A DNA stretch of 64,000 nucleotides from Rikenellaceae bacterium (GTDB lineage Bacteria > Bacteroidota > Bacteroidia > Bacteroidales > UBA932), in the NCBI GenBank assembly GCA_003513895.1, contig DOSU01000148.1, positions 22,349 to 86,348 of the forward strand, read 5' to 3'. Positions 8,292-17,528 of this stretch are shown here, in pieces (position 1 is the first letter of the stretch; the number at the start of each line of letters is the position of its first letter). Below the pieces are notes generated by a model. It was not told where the DNA came from. It saw only the letters and a list, made by a program, of their open reading frames with translations, and searched no databases. The position numbers and the translations under genes were made by a program.

Positions 8292-9416
8292 ATGCAAATA
8301 ACAAATTCAGACTTTACTGTTTTAATCGTCGACGATGTCGATGCAAATGTTCTTTTGCTTAAACTTCTCCTTTCAAAAGCGGGATACAAGACTCTTACTG
8401 CCTATAACGGAAAAGACGCTCTTAAAATAATGGACACAAACAGTCCTGATCTTATTCTATTGGATATCATGATGCCAATTATGGACGGTCATGAAGTGGC
8501 CGCTCAGTTGAAAGAGATGCCGGACAAAAAAGAGATTCCGATAATATTTCTCTCGGCTCTAAACTCATCGGAGGACATAGTGAAAGGTTTTAAACTGGGA
8601 GCAGCAGACTATGTTTCGAAGCCATTCAATAAAGACGAACTGTTAATAAGAGTAAATCACCAGCTATCCCTTGTTTCGGCAAAAAGAACAATTTCCAGGC
8701 AAAACGAAGAACTTCAAAAAACGATTATCGGCCGTGATAAGCTCTATTCCGTTATTGCACACGACTTGCGTTCTCCAATTGGTTCCATACGTATGGTTAT
8801 GAATGCGCTGGTTCTCAACATTCCAAAAGAATCCCTTGACGAGGATATGTATGAACTTCTTATCATGGGCAACAGACTTACAGAAGAGAGTTTTGTTCTT
8901 TTGGACAACTTGTTGAAGTGGACAAAAAGTCAGACAGGTCGTTTAAATACTGTTTTTCAGGACTATGTTGAGATTCTTCCTCTTATAAGGGGAGAAGTCG
9001 AACTTTCTGAAGTTGTTGCTGAATTAAAAAACATTAAAATCAAGTTAAACGGAGATACCAAAGCCAAGGCAAGAATCGACCAGGACATGATAAAAACAGT
9101 TCTGAGAAACCTTGTTGGCAACGCAATTAAATTCAGCAATCCGGGATCGGATGTGGATGTTAATGTTGCTGAGAAAGATGATTTTATCACAATTTCTGTT
9201 GTTGATTCCGGAGGAGGAATAAGTAAGGAAAATCAAGAGAAGCTTTTTAAGGCCGACACCCATTTTACCAGTTTTGGAACAGATAACGAGGAGGGATCGG
9301 GATTAGGACTCCTTTTATGCAAAGAGTTTGTTGTTAGGAATGGAGGAAAAATGTGGTTTGAGTCAACGGAGGGTAAAGGCTCTACTTTTAGTTTCGATAT
9401 ACCGGTTCAAAAATAA
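8292..9416 (+). CDS. Receiver-histidine kinase hybrid, soluble
   Basis: A 374-residue cytoplasmic protein with no membrane segment. Residues 1-125 are a receiver with D58 in LLDIMMP and K110 in SKPF. A coiled linker (residues 128-150) leads to a HisKA helix with phospho-acceptor H157 in IAHDLRSP. The HATPase domain carries N box NLVGNAIKFS, G1 DSGGGIS and G2 GSGLGLLLC. An N-terminal receiver in front of the kinase suggests that it is controlled by another phospho-donor rather than by a direct ligand. It is in one operon with a single-domain receiver and two sugar-nucleotide genes, and is the most likely phosphate source for the receivers at 5644 and 10716 (inference). Confidence 0.92.
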   Translation: MQITNSDFTVLIVDDVDANVLLLKLLLSKAGYKTLTAYNGKDALKIMDTNSPDLILLDIMMPIMDGHEVAAQLKEMPDKKEIPIIFLSALNSSEDIVKGFKLGAADYVSKPFNKDELLIRVNHQLSLVSAKRTISRQNEELQKTIIGRDKLYSVIAHDLRSPIGSIRMVMNALVLNIPKESLDEDMYELLIMGNRLTEESFVLLDNLLKWTKSQTGRLNTVFQDYVEILPLIRGEVELSEVVAELKNIKIKLNGDTKAKARIDQDMIKTVLRNLVGNAIKFSNPGSDVDVNVAEKDDFITISVVDSGGGISKENQEKLFKADTHFTSFGTDNEEGSGLGLLLCKEFVVRNGGKMWFESTEGKGSTFSFDIPVQK

Positions 9417-9498
9417 AGAAGCTTAGGTTTAAGTTACCGGTTATAATGCTCACAACTAATGGCGATGTGGTTCTCACAGTTAAAGCAATACAATATAA

Positions 9499-10545
9499 TC
9501 AGTTTCGGAAAACTAATTTGGAAATAACCGGCCGGTGATCGCTCAAGTCAATATTGGGACTTGAATAATCTATACATTTAAAATTCTTTGAATGAAGGAT
9601 ATAGTCTATTCTTAAAAGTCCACCCATCTCACGGTATGTGCCACCAAGCCAAGAGCCGGCCTCCCGAAAACCATCAATAAGATTTTTACCTTTTATTGTT
9701 GAGAATGTATATGAAGTGGGGATGTCGTTAAAGTCTCCGCAAACGATTACCGGAATGGTCGTAGTATCGATAATTGACCTAACTGCGTCGGCCTGATATG
9801 CCCGGATTATTGAGTTTTTCTGTAAAAATTCAATATTTCGGCTTACGTCTGCTTTAAGATCTCTGATATAGTTTGTGGTTTGAAGATGGTTATTAATTAT
9901 TCGTATAATTCTACTACTATCTATCTTAATATCAGCCCATATTAGTCCATTTCCGGTGTCTTCAAAATTGACTTTTTGGGCTCTGATGATTGGGTAGCGG
10001 CTAAATATTGCCATCCCAATTTCATTTTTATCCGGTTCTTTGAAATAGTAATATGGAAGAAAGTCAAATGATCCAATCAGCTCAGCAGAGTTAAGAAAAT
10101 ATGGTACTTTGTACTCCTGAAAACAAATTACACTTATATTCCGGGACTTAACAAATTCAGCCACTTGGCTAACGGAAGTCTGATCATTTATATATTTAAA
10201 TTCATGAATGTTATAGGAAGCAATACTAACAGATAATTTTATATCTGAAATTAAGTTGGAATTACCAGATCGGAATTGAATATTACTTAATATGGAGTTG
10301 TAGTTAATACTCAGAGCCAGAAGAGGAATTAAAACGAAAAAACTTTTTCTTATAGACCAATAAATTATCAGGATCAGAGACGAAATAATTATTAAGGGCA
10401 AAATAAGTCCTATTAGATTGGCGTAGCTCCCAGGTTCGGGCCGTGAAAGGCCGGAAATAGCTGTTGTTATTGATAAAATCAATACTATGAATGATGCAAC
10501 AGTCATAAAAAAGTCTGTCAAAAATAGTATTCGAATTTTATTCAT
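9499..10545 (-). CDS. Membrane-anchored endonuclease/exonuclease/phosphatase-fold protein
   Basis: A 348-residue protein. Three hydrophobic segments lie in the first 95 residues (about 10-32, 44-63, 67-85), followed by an EEP domain from about residue 105. Metal and catalytic motifs are visible: CFQE (Mg-binding Glu), NNHLQ, GDFNDIP and the terminal SDHRPV. The fold covers DNases, sphingomyelinases and phosphoinositide phosphatases, so the substrate cannot be named. Such TM-EEP proteins are common in Bacteroidota. It is the only minus-strand gene between the sugar-nucleotide operon and the polysaccharide locus. The flanking 82- and 170-base gaps show no other gene. Confidence 0.85.
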   Translation of the reverse strand: MNKIRILFLTDFFMTVASFIVLILSITTAISGLSRPEPGSYANLIGLILPLIIISSLILIIYWSIRKSFFVLIPLLALSINYNSILSNIQFRSGNSNLISDIKLSVSIASYNIHEFKYINDQTSVSQVAEFVKSRNISVICFQEYKVPYFLNSAELIGSFDFLPYYYFKEPDKNEIGMAIFSRYPIIRAQKVNFEDTGNGLIWADIKIDSSRIIRIINNHLQTTNYIRDLKADVSRNIEFLQKNSIIRAYQADAVRSIIDTTTIPVIVCGDFNDIPTSYTFSTIKGKNLIDGFREAGSWLGGTYREMGGLLRIDYILHSKNFKCIDYSSPNIDLSDHRPVISKLVFRN

Positions 10546-10715
10546 AGTTACATATTATAAGAACAAATTTATCATGTATTATTTAAATGCCAAATTGTTT
10601 TTGTATTAGTTCGTATTTAAGATTATAAATATTTTTCAGAAACAGGTAATTGTTGACGCTTTTTTGTATTTTTACACATTAAAATTAGAGGGATTGTATA
10701 AAATCAAAAGTTATC

Positions 10716-11081
10716 GTGAAAAAGAAAGTACTAATTGTAGATGACAAGCAGACAATTGCCAAGATAATTCAAGTCTATATTTCAGATATGTTTGAATGCA
10801 TTTACTTTGATGATCCGATTAAATCTATTGCCTGGCTGCAGGAAGGTAACTTGCCCGACTTAATAATATCAGATATCAATATGCCAAATATGAGTGGGGT
10901 TGAATTTCTTGACTATATAAAGAAGAACGAACTTTTCAAAGCCATTCCGTTTGTAATTCTCTCAGGAGAGGATAGTACTACTCAAAAAATTGAACTTTTA
11001 GAAAAAGGGGCAGATGATTATATATCTAAGCCGTTTAATCCAATGGAGTTGAAAGTACGCCTTAAAAAAATTATTGAGTGA
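10716..11081 (+). CDS. Single-domain response regulator upstream of the priming transferase
   Basis: A 121-residue CheY-like receiver: VLIVDDK acidic pair at D9-D10, phospho-acceptor D53 in IISDINMP, switch residue in LSGED, lysine in SKPF. The start must be GTG at 10716, because the first beta strand (KKKVLIVDD) begins right there and no ATG precedes it in frame. There is no output domain. Its TGA overlaps the GTG start of the sugar transferase in a GTGA junction, so the two proteins are probably made in a coupled, near-equal ratio. This supports a direct protein-protein role in controlling polysaccharide initiation. The 170 bases upstream are AT-rich and probably hold the start of the main polysaccharide transcript. 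Confidence 0.88.
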   Translation: MKKKVLIVDDKQTIAKIIQVYISDMFECIYFDDPIKSIAWLQEGNLPDLIISDINMPNMSGVEFLDYIKKNELFKAIPFVILSGEDSTTQKIELLEKGADDYISKPFNPMELKVRLKKIIE

Positions 11082-12259
11082 TAGTATTTGTCATATACGT
11101 CGGAGATAATGAGGTGTTTATATCTCATTTCAACAGGCTTTTAAAAGGCGAACTTGAAATATCATCCGACCTGTCTCGATTTTCAGTGATTCTCAAAAAG
11201 AACATAAATTCACTCCCTGTTATGGTCCTTTTTGAAAAGTCCAAAATGGACGATGATATTAAAAAAATAAAACTCATCAAACAAGAATTGCCACTAGCAT
11301 ACATTGTTCTTGTAACTTCTGAGATAGGGAAAAATGAAATTCCACAATATCAGGCAGCCGGATTAAAAGATACAATATCCCCGAATGTTAGTGAAACACG
11401 GCTCAATAACGGTCTGGAGTTTATTGCAAAGAATCAGATGCTTATTGCAGATTCAGCACACGAACATCTTCCTATTGGTACATATGAGATTCCGATATGG
11501 AAAAGATGTTTTGATATTTTGTTTTCACTTGCAGCTATTGTCATTCTGTCTCCAATACTTATTGTTGTTGCCGCAATGATTAGAATTGAAAGCCAGGGGC
11601 CTGTTATATATAAATCGAAAAGAGTCGGGAGCAATTACGAAATATTTGATTTTTATAAATTTCGCTCAATGTATAAGGATGCAGATAAAAGGCTCAAAGA
11701 ATTTTTAAGTCTCAATCAATACAAGGAAGTTGATCCTTTATTATACGACTATTCCGATGAGATTACTCAAATCCCAGTTGTAAAGTACTCTCTGTCGGAT
11801 AGTTCCTTTGTGTCGGACAACTCATTTGTTTCCGATGACGAAGTAATATCTGAGAAAGAATTTCTTAGAGAAAAAGGTAACAAGCAAAGGAATAATTTTA
11901 TTAAATATGAGAATGATCCACGTATTACAAAAATGGGTAAGTTTATAAGAAAATTCAGCATAGACGAAGTTCCACAGTTAATTAATATTTTATTGGGGGA
12001 TATGTCTATTGTCGGTAACAGGCCTTTACCTCTTTATGAGGCAGAACAACTTACTTCAGACCAATATATTGACAGGTTTTTGGGACCTGCCGGCTTAACT
12101 GGATTATGGCAAGTTGAGAAAAGGGGAGATTCAGGTAAACTATCACCCGAAGAACGAAAACAGCTTGATATATACTACGCTAAAAATTATTCTTTTTGGA
12201 TGGATTTAAAAATTGTTTTAAAGACTTTTACGGCATTCATTCAGAAAGAGAATGTATAA
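11078..12259 (+). CDS. Polyprenyl-phosphate sugar phosphotransferase with degenerate receiver-like N-terminus
   Basis: A 393-residue initiating enzyme of the bacterial sugar transferase family (WcaJ/WbaP/PglC type). It moves a sugar-1-phosphate from a nucleotide sugar to undecaprenyl phosphate at the inner membrane. The catalytic half starts near residue 140 (WKRCFDIL), with a re-entrant hydrophobic segment at about 148-168, then KSKRVG, DFYKFRSM, DEVPQLINILLGDMS, VGNRPLP and PAGLTGLWQVEKRG. Residues 1-115 show alternating strands and helices like a receiver, but the phospho-acceptor position is replaced (VMVLFEKSKM), so it looks like a pseudo-receiver. About 80 residues rich in Ser/Asp (SFVSD repeated) are inserted between FRSM and the DEVPQL region. 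Start is GTG, overlapping the upstream receiver by 4 bases. Confidence 0.9.
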   Translation: MIVFVIYVGDNEVFISHFNRLLKGELEISSDLSRFSVILKKNINSLPVMVLFEKSKMDDDIKKIKLIKQELPLAYIVLVTSEIGKNEIPQYQAAGLKDTISPNVSETRLNNGLEFIAKNQMLIADSAHEHLPIGTYEIPIWKRCFDILFSLAAIVILSPILIVVAAMIRIESQGPVIYKSKRVGSNYEIFDFYKFRSMYKDADKRLKEFLSLNQYKEVDPLLYDYSDEITQIPVVKYSLSDSSFVSDNSFVSDDEVISEKEFLREKGNKQRNNFIKYENDPRITKMGKFIRKFSIDEVPQLINILLGDMSIVGNRPLPLYEAEQLTSDQYIDRFLGPAGLTGLWQVEKRGDSGKLSPEERKQLDIYYAKNYSFWMDLKIVLKTFTAFIQKENV

Positions 12260-12270
12260 TTAAACAAACT

Positions 12271-12990
12271 ATGAAAAGATATTTCATCTTGCTAATAATA
12301 TTTTGCGCAATCGGTGGAAACCTTTCTGCTCAAGTATCGGCCAGAGAGCTAGTTGAATTAAGATTGCCCCCTTTAGATACATTGTTTAAGGGAGCGATGA
12401 ATAGTTCAATGGTTCAGTTTTATAATTTACGGATGGAGGGACAGGAGCTCGCTCTTAAAACAGAAAAAAAGAAATGGCTTGAATACTTTAGTCTTTTTGG
12501 GTCTTATCAATATGGTATAATGGGAGTTAATTCCTTTACGAACTTGGGAACTGACTATCCATTGATATATCAAAATTCGGGAGCAAGCCAACTATGGTAT
12601 AATGCAGGTGCTTCAATAGCGATACCTCTTGATAGAATATTTGATCGCGGAAACAGAATCAGAATGCAACAATTAAAGATTCAGGAGACGCTCAAAGAAA
12701 GAGAAATGTGGTATGACGATCAAAGACAAAAAATTACAGAGTTGTATTACAGAGCGCAGGAGATGCTTAACACCCTTAAATATGTAATTGAACAATGCTC
12801 AATGGCAGATTCTCAGCTGGAAGCGGCTCAAAGGGACTATATAATGGGTAAATTGAATGCTCAGGAATTAAACTCTGCAAAAGGCACTCAGGTCCAATCT
12901 TATATCCAAATGGAAAAAGTATTGTCGGAACTTAATAAATCACTGAAAGGCTTAGAAATAGTATCAAAAATTAAAATTCTGAACAAATAA
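12271..12990 (+). CDS. Short TolC-like outer-membrane/periplasmic protein of the polysaccharide exporter
   Basis: A 239-residue secreted protein. The signal peptide MKRYFILLIIFCAIGG is followed by LSAQ as a probable cleavage site. The body is mostly helical and coiled-coil (residues 50-75, 135-235), as in the outer-membrane efflux family. The length is about half of TolC (over 400 residues), so only one helical repeat seems present. The frame stays open upstream into the sugar transferase, but ATG at 12271 gives the signal peptide and is chosen. It lies between the priming transferase and the Wzz-like protein (directly abutting), where Wza-type exporters are often found; no classical Wza is seen, so it may substitute for or assist one. 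Confidence 0.65.
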   Translation: MKRYFILLIIFCAIGGNLSAQVSARELVELRLPPLDTLFKGAMNSSMVQFYNLRMEGQELALKTEKKKWLEYFSLFGSYQYGIMGVNSFTNLGTDYPLIYQNSGASQLWYNAGASIAIPLDRIFDRGNRIRMQQLKIQETLKEREMWYDDQRQKITELYYRAQEMLNTLKYVIEQCSMADSQLEAAQRDYIMGKLNAQELNSAKGTQVQSYIQMEKVLSELNKSLKGLEIVSKIKILNK

Positions 12991-15144
12991 ATGGATATTC
13001 TATCTCAAATAGTCAAATTATTGTACAGAAATAAGTACTGGTTAGTTATACTGCCCATACTTGCTACAATTTTTGCAATATACCAAACAAAAAATTTGAC
13101 TCGGGTATATGAGGTAAGTACTACTATTTATACAGGAATTGCATCGGGTTTCACAATAGAGTCGGGATTGGAGAGCGGAAGGGTGGATTGGAGCACGGTA
13201 AATAATGGAATGGACAATCTCATAAGTATAATTAAGTCTAAAGGTACATTAAGAAACGTATCATTAAGACTTTATGTACAGGATATGATGTACGGCGACT
13301 CATTAAAGGACAATAATTATATTCAGGCAAATAATTTCAGAAACCTTGTAAGAATAACACCTAAGGAAGTAAGGGCGCTTATTGACAAATCATCTGAAGA
13401 AAAAACCATCCAGAACCTTAATGCATACGAGAAAGCAACTCCAACAAACTTTGTTTATGGCCTTTTTAACTGGATCCACCCTCACTATAGCTATACAGCA
13501 CTTAGTAACATTGAAGTAAGCCGGCTATACAATAGTGATATGCTGGAAATCAAGTACTCTTCAAACGATCCTGGTATAGCATATAATACGCTTGTTATTC
13601 TGAATGATGAATTTCCAAAGCAATACAGGCTTTTAAGATTTGGTGAAACAAATGACGTTGTCGAATATTTTAGAAATGAATTGGCAAGACTCACATTAAA
13701 ACTGAGACTCTCAGAAGACACACTTACTCAATATTCCATTGATAAAAAGGTTATAAACTATGCCGAACAGACAAAGCAAGTCACGGCCTTATCAAAGGAT
13801 TATGAAATAATGTATTATGGTATACTGCTGAAATATACCAGTTCAACAACGATGGTTGCTGAATTGGAAAAAAGGATTTCGGAACAGGCTAAGGCTATTG
13901 AAAAAAATGGTATTTTTCTTAAAAAACTAGATGAAATATCTCAATTGAGTACACAGATAGTTAGACTCGAAGCATTTCAAAATGACTCATCCTCAACATA
14001 TAGCAATACAATAAAAGCATATAAGGAAAAACGCAATTTGGCTGAAATTGATTTAAAAGCCTATTCAGCGGCCATTTATGATCAAAAATACACTAAGGAA
14101 GGGGTCGCTTCAAGCTCTTTTGTGGATGAATGGATTGTCGAGCTTATCGAACGTGAAAAATCGACGGCAGAGCTCAAAGTAATGGAAGAAATCCGAAAGA
14201 GCCTTGACCAGCAATATGTTTATTACTCTCCAATCGGATCTACTCTTAAAAGAATAGAGAGGAATATCAGTTTTACAGAACAATCATATCTTAGTGTCTT
14301 GCAGAGTTTAAATACTGCTTTGTTAAGGCAGAAGACTCTGCAGATGAATTCTGCAAACCTTAAGCCTATAAATCAGCCTCTTTTTCCTGTTGCTCCTATG
14401 CCTACTGCGAGAAAAATGATTGTTCTGGCAACGCTTATAGGTACTTTCGTATTTATCCTTTCATTCCTTATCCTGCTTGAAATATTTGATAAGACAGTAA
14501 GGGACAAACAAAGAGCAGAAAGATTGATACCAGCTAAAGTTCTTGGAGCATTCCCAAGGAAAAACAGGTTCAGATTCAGGTCATACAGGAAGGAATACGA
14601 AAGGATTGCTACAAATTATATGGCCAATTCAATAATTCCTTATCTTAATCCTAAAGAAAAACCAGATATAATTAACTTTATTAGCACTGATGATGGTACA
14701 GGTAAATCGAAATTAATAGAACATCTGAGCAATTATTGGAATGAAAGAGGGCTGATTGTAAGAGTAATGTCATGGCATGATGATAATTTCGGAGATTCAA
14801 GGGATTTCCTTCTTTCAAATAATCTCTATGACTTTTTTGATTACGATAATGAAGATATAATTCTGGTAGAACACCGTTCGATATTAAAATCGGCAATTCC
14901 TGCCGGACTGCTTAAAGAAGCATCATTGAATCTGGTTGTCGTGAGAGCAGATAAAGTGTGGCGGGATATTGACAAAATTGCGTTTGACAGACTTAAAATT
15001 CAGGCTAATAATACTCCGGTTTTGCTTTACCTTAACCAGGCATCCAGAGATGTTACTGAAAGTTTCCTTGGACTAATGCCTCCTTATTCAAAATTGAGGA
15101 CATTCGTTTATAAAATGATTCAATTTGGCTTAACATCAAAGTAA
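12991..15144 (+). CDS. Wzz/Wzc-like polysaccharide co-polymerase with degenerate kinase domain
   Basis: A 717-residue inner-membrane protein. The Wzz domain starts with a first membrane helix at about 17-35; a long periplasmic coiled-coil region (about 210-450) ends in a proline-rich PVAPMPTARK motif before the second helix (about 475-497). The C-terminal cytoplasmic domain (540-717) resembles BY-kinases: a Walker A-like loop STDDGTGKSK lies at about 565-573. However, the Walker A-prime DxD is replaced by SWHDD, the Walker B aspartate by ILVEHRS, and no tyrosine cluster closes the protein. It probably sets chain length and organises assembly without kinase activity. It follows the TolC-like gene with no gap. 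Confidence 0.85.
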   Translation: MDILSQIVKLLYRNKYWLVILPILATIFAIYQTKNLTRVYEVSTTIYTGIASGFTIESGLESGRVDWSTVNNGMDNLISIIKSKGTLRNVSLRLYVQDMMYGDSLKDNNYIQANNFRNLVRITPKEVRALIDKSSEEKTIQNLNAYEKATPTNFVYGLFNWIHPHYSYTALSNIEVSRLYNSDMLEIKYSSNDPGIAYNTLVILNDEFPKQYRLLRFGETNDVVEYFRNELARLTLKLRLSEDTLTQYSIDKKVINYAEQTKQVTALSKDYEIMYYGILLKYTSSTTMVAELEKRISEQAKAIEKNGIFLKKLDEISQLSTQIVRLEAFQNDSSSTYSNTIKAYKEKRNLAEIDLKAYSAAIYDQKYTKEGVASSSFVDEWIVELIEREKSTAELKVMEEIRKSLDQQYVYYSPIGSTLKRIERNISFTEQSYLSVLQSLNTALLRQKTLQMNSANLKPINQPLFPVAPMPTARKMIVLATLIGTFVFILSFLILLEIFDKTVRDKQRAERLIPAKVLGAFPRKNRFRFRSYRKEYERIATNYMANSIIPYLNPKEKPDIINFISTDDGTGKSKLIEHLSNYWNERGLIVRVMSWHDDNFGDSRDFLLSNNLYDFFDYDNEDIILVEHRSILKSAIPAGLLKEASLNLVVVRADKVWRDIDKIAFDRLKIQANNTPVLLYLNQASRDVTESFLGLMPPYSKLRTFVYKMIQFGLTSK

Positions 15145-15149
15145 AGGAG
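15143..15149 (+). promoter_or_regulatory. Shine-Dalgarno site supporting a GTG start
   Basis: AAAGGAG, overlapping the stop of the co-polymerase gene and 4 bases before GTG at 15154. It is one of the few clear ribosome-binding sites in this AT-rich window and supports GTG as the start of the polymerase gene. Confidence 0.6.
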
Positions 15150-15153
15150 TTCA

Positions 15154-16635
15154 GTGGATATTGGAAAATTTATTGTCGATAATGTAAATAAGCCTCTAGT
15201 ATATGCGTTTCTGATGCTATCAGTATACGCAATTACATTTATTACACTCAGGTTTGGCTTTGTTTTTGGGCTTGCAGTTTCCTTTGCTCCTTTAGTTATT
15301 CTTTATCTTATACTCATCATTAATAATCCATACTGGGGATTCTTTGCAATATTCATCTTAAATTATTATATATCAGGCCTGTCCAGGTATATTAAAGTAA
15401 TATCTCCCGGTATAATAATGGATGTACTTCTTGTAGTCACTATTATATCACTGATTTTTCAGGTTTTTAAAAGTGATACAAAATATCAATGGGGAAGAGC
15501 AAATAACTCTCTGGTTGTTTTGGCGTTTATTTGGTTTCTATATTGTGTTCTTGAACTTCTTAATCCAGGTTCTTCTGCAGTGGGATGGATAACATCTGTA
15601 AGAGGAATAGGTGTATACTTTTTAATAATAGTTGTAATTACTTCAATAATTGTGAAAAGATACAGGGACTTCAAAACACTTTTGGTTACCTGGGCAATTT
15701 TGGCATTAACTGCAGTATTAAAAGCTTTAATACAAAAATATTTTGGTTTTGACGCTTGGGAATCGAGGTGGCTATATCTCGAAGGCGGGATGGCAACTCA
15801 TATAATATATTCCGGAGTCAGATACTTTTCGTTCTTTACAGATGCGGCTAACTTTGGAACAGGAATAGCATTTTCAGGAATTGTTTTTGCGATTACATCT
15901 GTTTACATTAAGGGTCTCAGACTCAAAATATTTTTTTTCCTGACATTCCTTGCTTGTATGTATGCTATGCTGATTTCCGGAACAAGAGGGTCAATTGCCG
16001 TCCCTTTTGTAGGGTTTACATTATTCGCATTTCTATCCAGAAATACAAGAATAATGATTTTTTCCTCGGTTGTTGTTATAACTGCATATCTTTTATTAAA
16101 CTTTACCAGCTACGGAAACGGAATATCGTATATAAGAAGGCTACGCTCGGCTTTTAATATTGAAGATGCATCCTTTCAAGTTCGGATAGAAAATCAGAAG
16201 AAATTAAAAGTATATTTAGCCGACAAACCTATCGGAGCCGGAATAGGAATGAGCAGGGGTAGTGCAAAAACATACAGGCCCGATTCATATCTGGCGCAAA
16301 TTCCAAACGACTCATGGTATGTTATGATTTGGGTTGAAACAGGTATAATTGGGCTGGTACTTCATGTTTTTATACTCCTTTATATAGTTTCATACGGAGC
16401 TTATATTGTTTATTTCCGCCTGAAAGACAATGAACTTAGAGGCCTGGTCACGGCGCTTATATGTGGACTCTGCGGAGTATATGTTGCTTCCTACAGCCTT
16501 GAAATTATGGGACAGTTTCCTACCGGATTTATCCTTTATATAAGTATGACTCTTATTTTTATTAGTCCAAAATTCGATGAAGAGATTGAGGAGATGAAAA
16601 AAATAAACGATAAGAAGTATGAAATCACTACCTGA
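15154..16635 (+). CDS. wzy: O-antigen polymerase/ligase family protein (Wzy-like)
   Basis: A 493-residue integral membrane protein with about 11-12 hydrophobic segments and a large periplasmic loop near residues 310-390, the Wzy_C/WaaL layout. The GTRGSIAVPFVGF segment and the polar loop (VRIENQKKLKVYLADKPIGAG) match the family. It would join undecaprenyl-linked repeat units in the periplasm; polymerase is preferred over ligase because Wzx- and Wzz-like proteins flank it. The start is GTG with a good ribosome-binding site. Its last 17 bases overlap the next glycosyltransferase gene, a sign of translational coupling. Confidence 0.85.
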   Translation: MDIGKFIVDNVNKPLVYAFLMLSVYAITFITLRFGFVFGLAVSFAPLVILYLILIINNPYWGFFAIFILNYYISGLSRYIKVISPGIIMDVLLVVTIISLIFQVFKSDTKYQWGRANNSLVVLAFIWFLYCVLELLNPGSSAVGWITSVRGIGVYFLIIVVITSIIVKRYRDFKTLLVTWAILALTAVLKALIQKYFGFDAWESRWLYLEGGMATHIIYSGVRYFSFFTDAANFGTGIAFSGIVFAITSVYIKGLRLKIFFFLTFLACMYAMLISGTRGSIAVPFVGFTLFAFLSRNTRIMIFSSVVVITAYLLLNFTSYGNGISYIRRLRSAFNIEDASFQVRIENQKKLKVYLADKPIGAGIGMSRGSAKTYRPDSYLAQIPNDSWYVMIWVETGIIGLVLHVFILLYIVSYGAYIVYFRLKDNELRGLVTALICGLCGVYVASYSLEIMGQFPTGFILYISMTLIFISPKFDEEIEEMKKINDKKYEITT

Positions 16636-17521
16636 TATATCTTTCGTTATTTTAAACTATAACGGATTAAAAGACACGAGGGAACTGCTGATAAGTATTA
16701 AGAAAAATCTGCGGGACATTCTTTATGAAGTAATTGTTGTTGACAATGACTCAAGTGCAGATGAGTATTCAGAACTTAAGAATGAGTTTCAAGAATATAT
16801 AATTTTGAGTAACCAGGCAAACCTTGGGTTTGCCGGAGGAAATAATATTGGAATAAAAGCAAGCACCGGGCGCTATATAATGCTCATCAACAACGATACA
16901 TTATTAGCGGATTCTTCTATAAACAGGCTAGTGAAAAATCTTGATGAACACCCCGAAATTGGTGCCGTATCTCCAAAAATTCATTTTTTTTCGCCTTCGG
17001 GAGTTATTCAATATGCAGGATATACAAAATTATCCAGAATTACTTTAAGAAATAAAGGCATTGGATTTGGAGAAACTGACAGAGGTCAGTACGACATATC
17101 CGGGCGTACTGAATCGGTACATGGAGCAGCAATGATGATCCGCAGGGAGGTAATAAACAAAGTTGGGCTGATGCCGGAGGATTATTTTCTATATTATGAG
17201 GAGTTGGACTGGAGTGAGATGATTAAAAAAGCCGGATTTGAAATATGGTTTGACCCGAGTGCTGTAATCGTTCACAAGGAAAGTAGGAGTACAGGAAGAA
17301 ATAGTCCTTTAAAAAAGTACTACATGGTACGAAACAGACTTATATTTGCTAAAAGGAACAGAAGCGGATTAACTAGAATATTTGCCATTCTCTATCAGCT
17401 AACCATTGCTGATATTAGAGAATTAATTGGATCTCTTTTAGTTGGCAGAGTTGACTTGGCTATTGCAATTATTCATGGTGTAATGGATTTTTTCTTAAAC
17501 AAAAAGAATTATTCTAAATAA
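16619..17521 (+). CDS. Glycosyltransferase family 2 (rhamnosyltransferase-like)
   Basis: A 300-residue soluble or peripheral GT-A enzyme. ILNYNG at the N-terminus, VVDNDSS, NLGFAGGNNIG and the metal-binding LINNDT are the family motifs. DYFLYYEELDWSEM near residue 200 carries the catalytic acidic pair seen in rhamnosyltransferase-like GT2 proteins. It adds one sugar to the lipid-linked repeat unit on the cytoplasmic face. Donor and acceptor cannot be read from sequence. It overlaps the polymerase gene by 17 bases and is followed 7 bases later by another GT2 gene. Confidence 0.88.
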   Translation: MKSLPDISFVILNYNGLKDTRELLISIKKNLRDILYEVIVVDNDSSADEYSELKNEFQEYIILSNQANLGFAGGNNIGIKASTGRYIMLINNDTLLADSSINRLVKNLDEHPEIGAVSPKIHFFSPSGVIQYAGYTKLSRITLRNKGIGFGETDRGQYDISGRTESVHGAAMMIRREVINKVGLMPEDYFLYYEELDWSEMIKKAGFEIWFDPSAVIVHKESRSTGRNSPLKKYYMVRNRLIFAKRNRSGLTRIFAILYQLTIADIRELIGSLLVGRVDLAIAIIHGVMDFFLNKKNYSK

Positions 17522-17528
17522 TCAAAAA

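Noticed and set aside
12196..12270. An extended start of the TolC-like protein inside the sugar transferase gene
   Set aside because: Those residues are out-of-frame transferase sequence and would bury the signal peptide; ATG at 12271 is correct.
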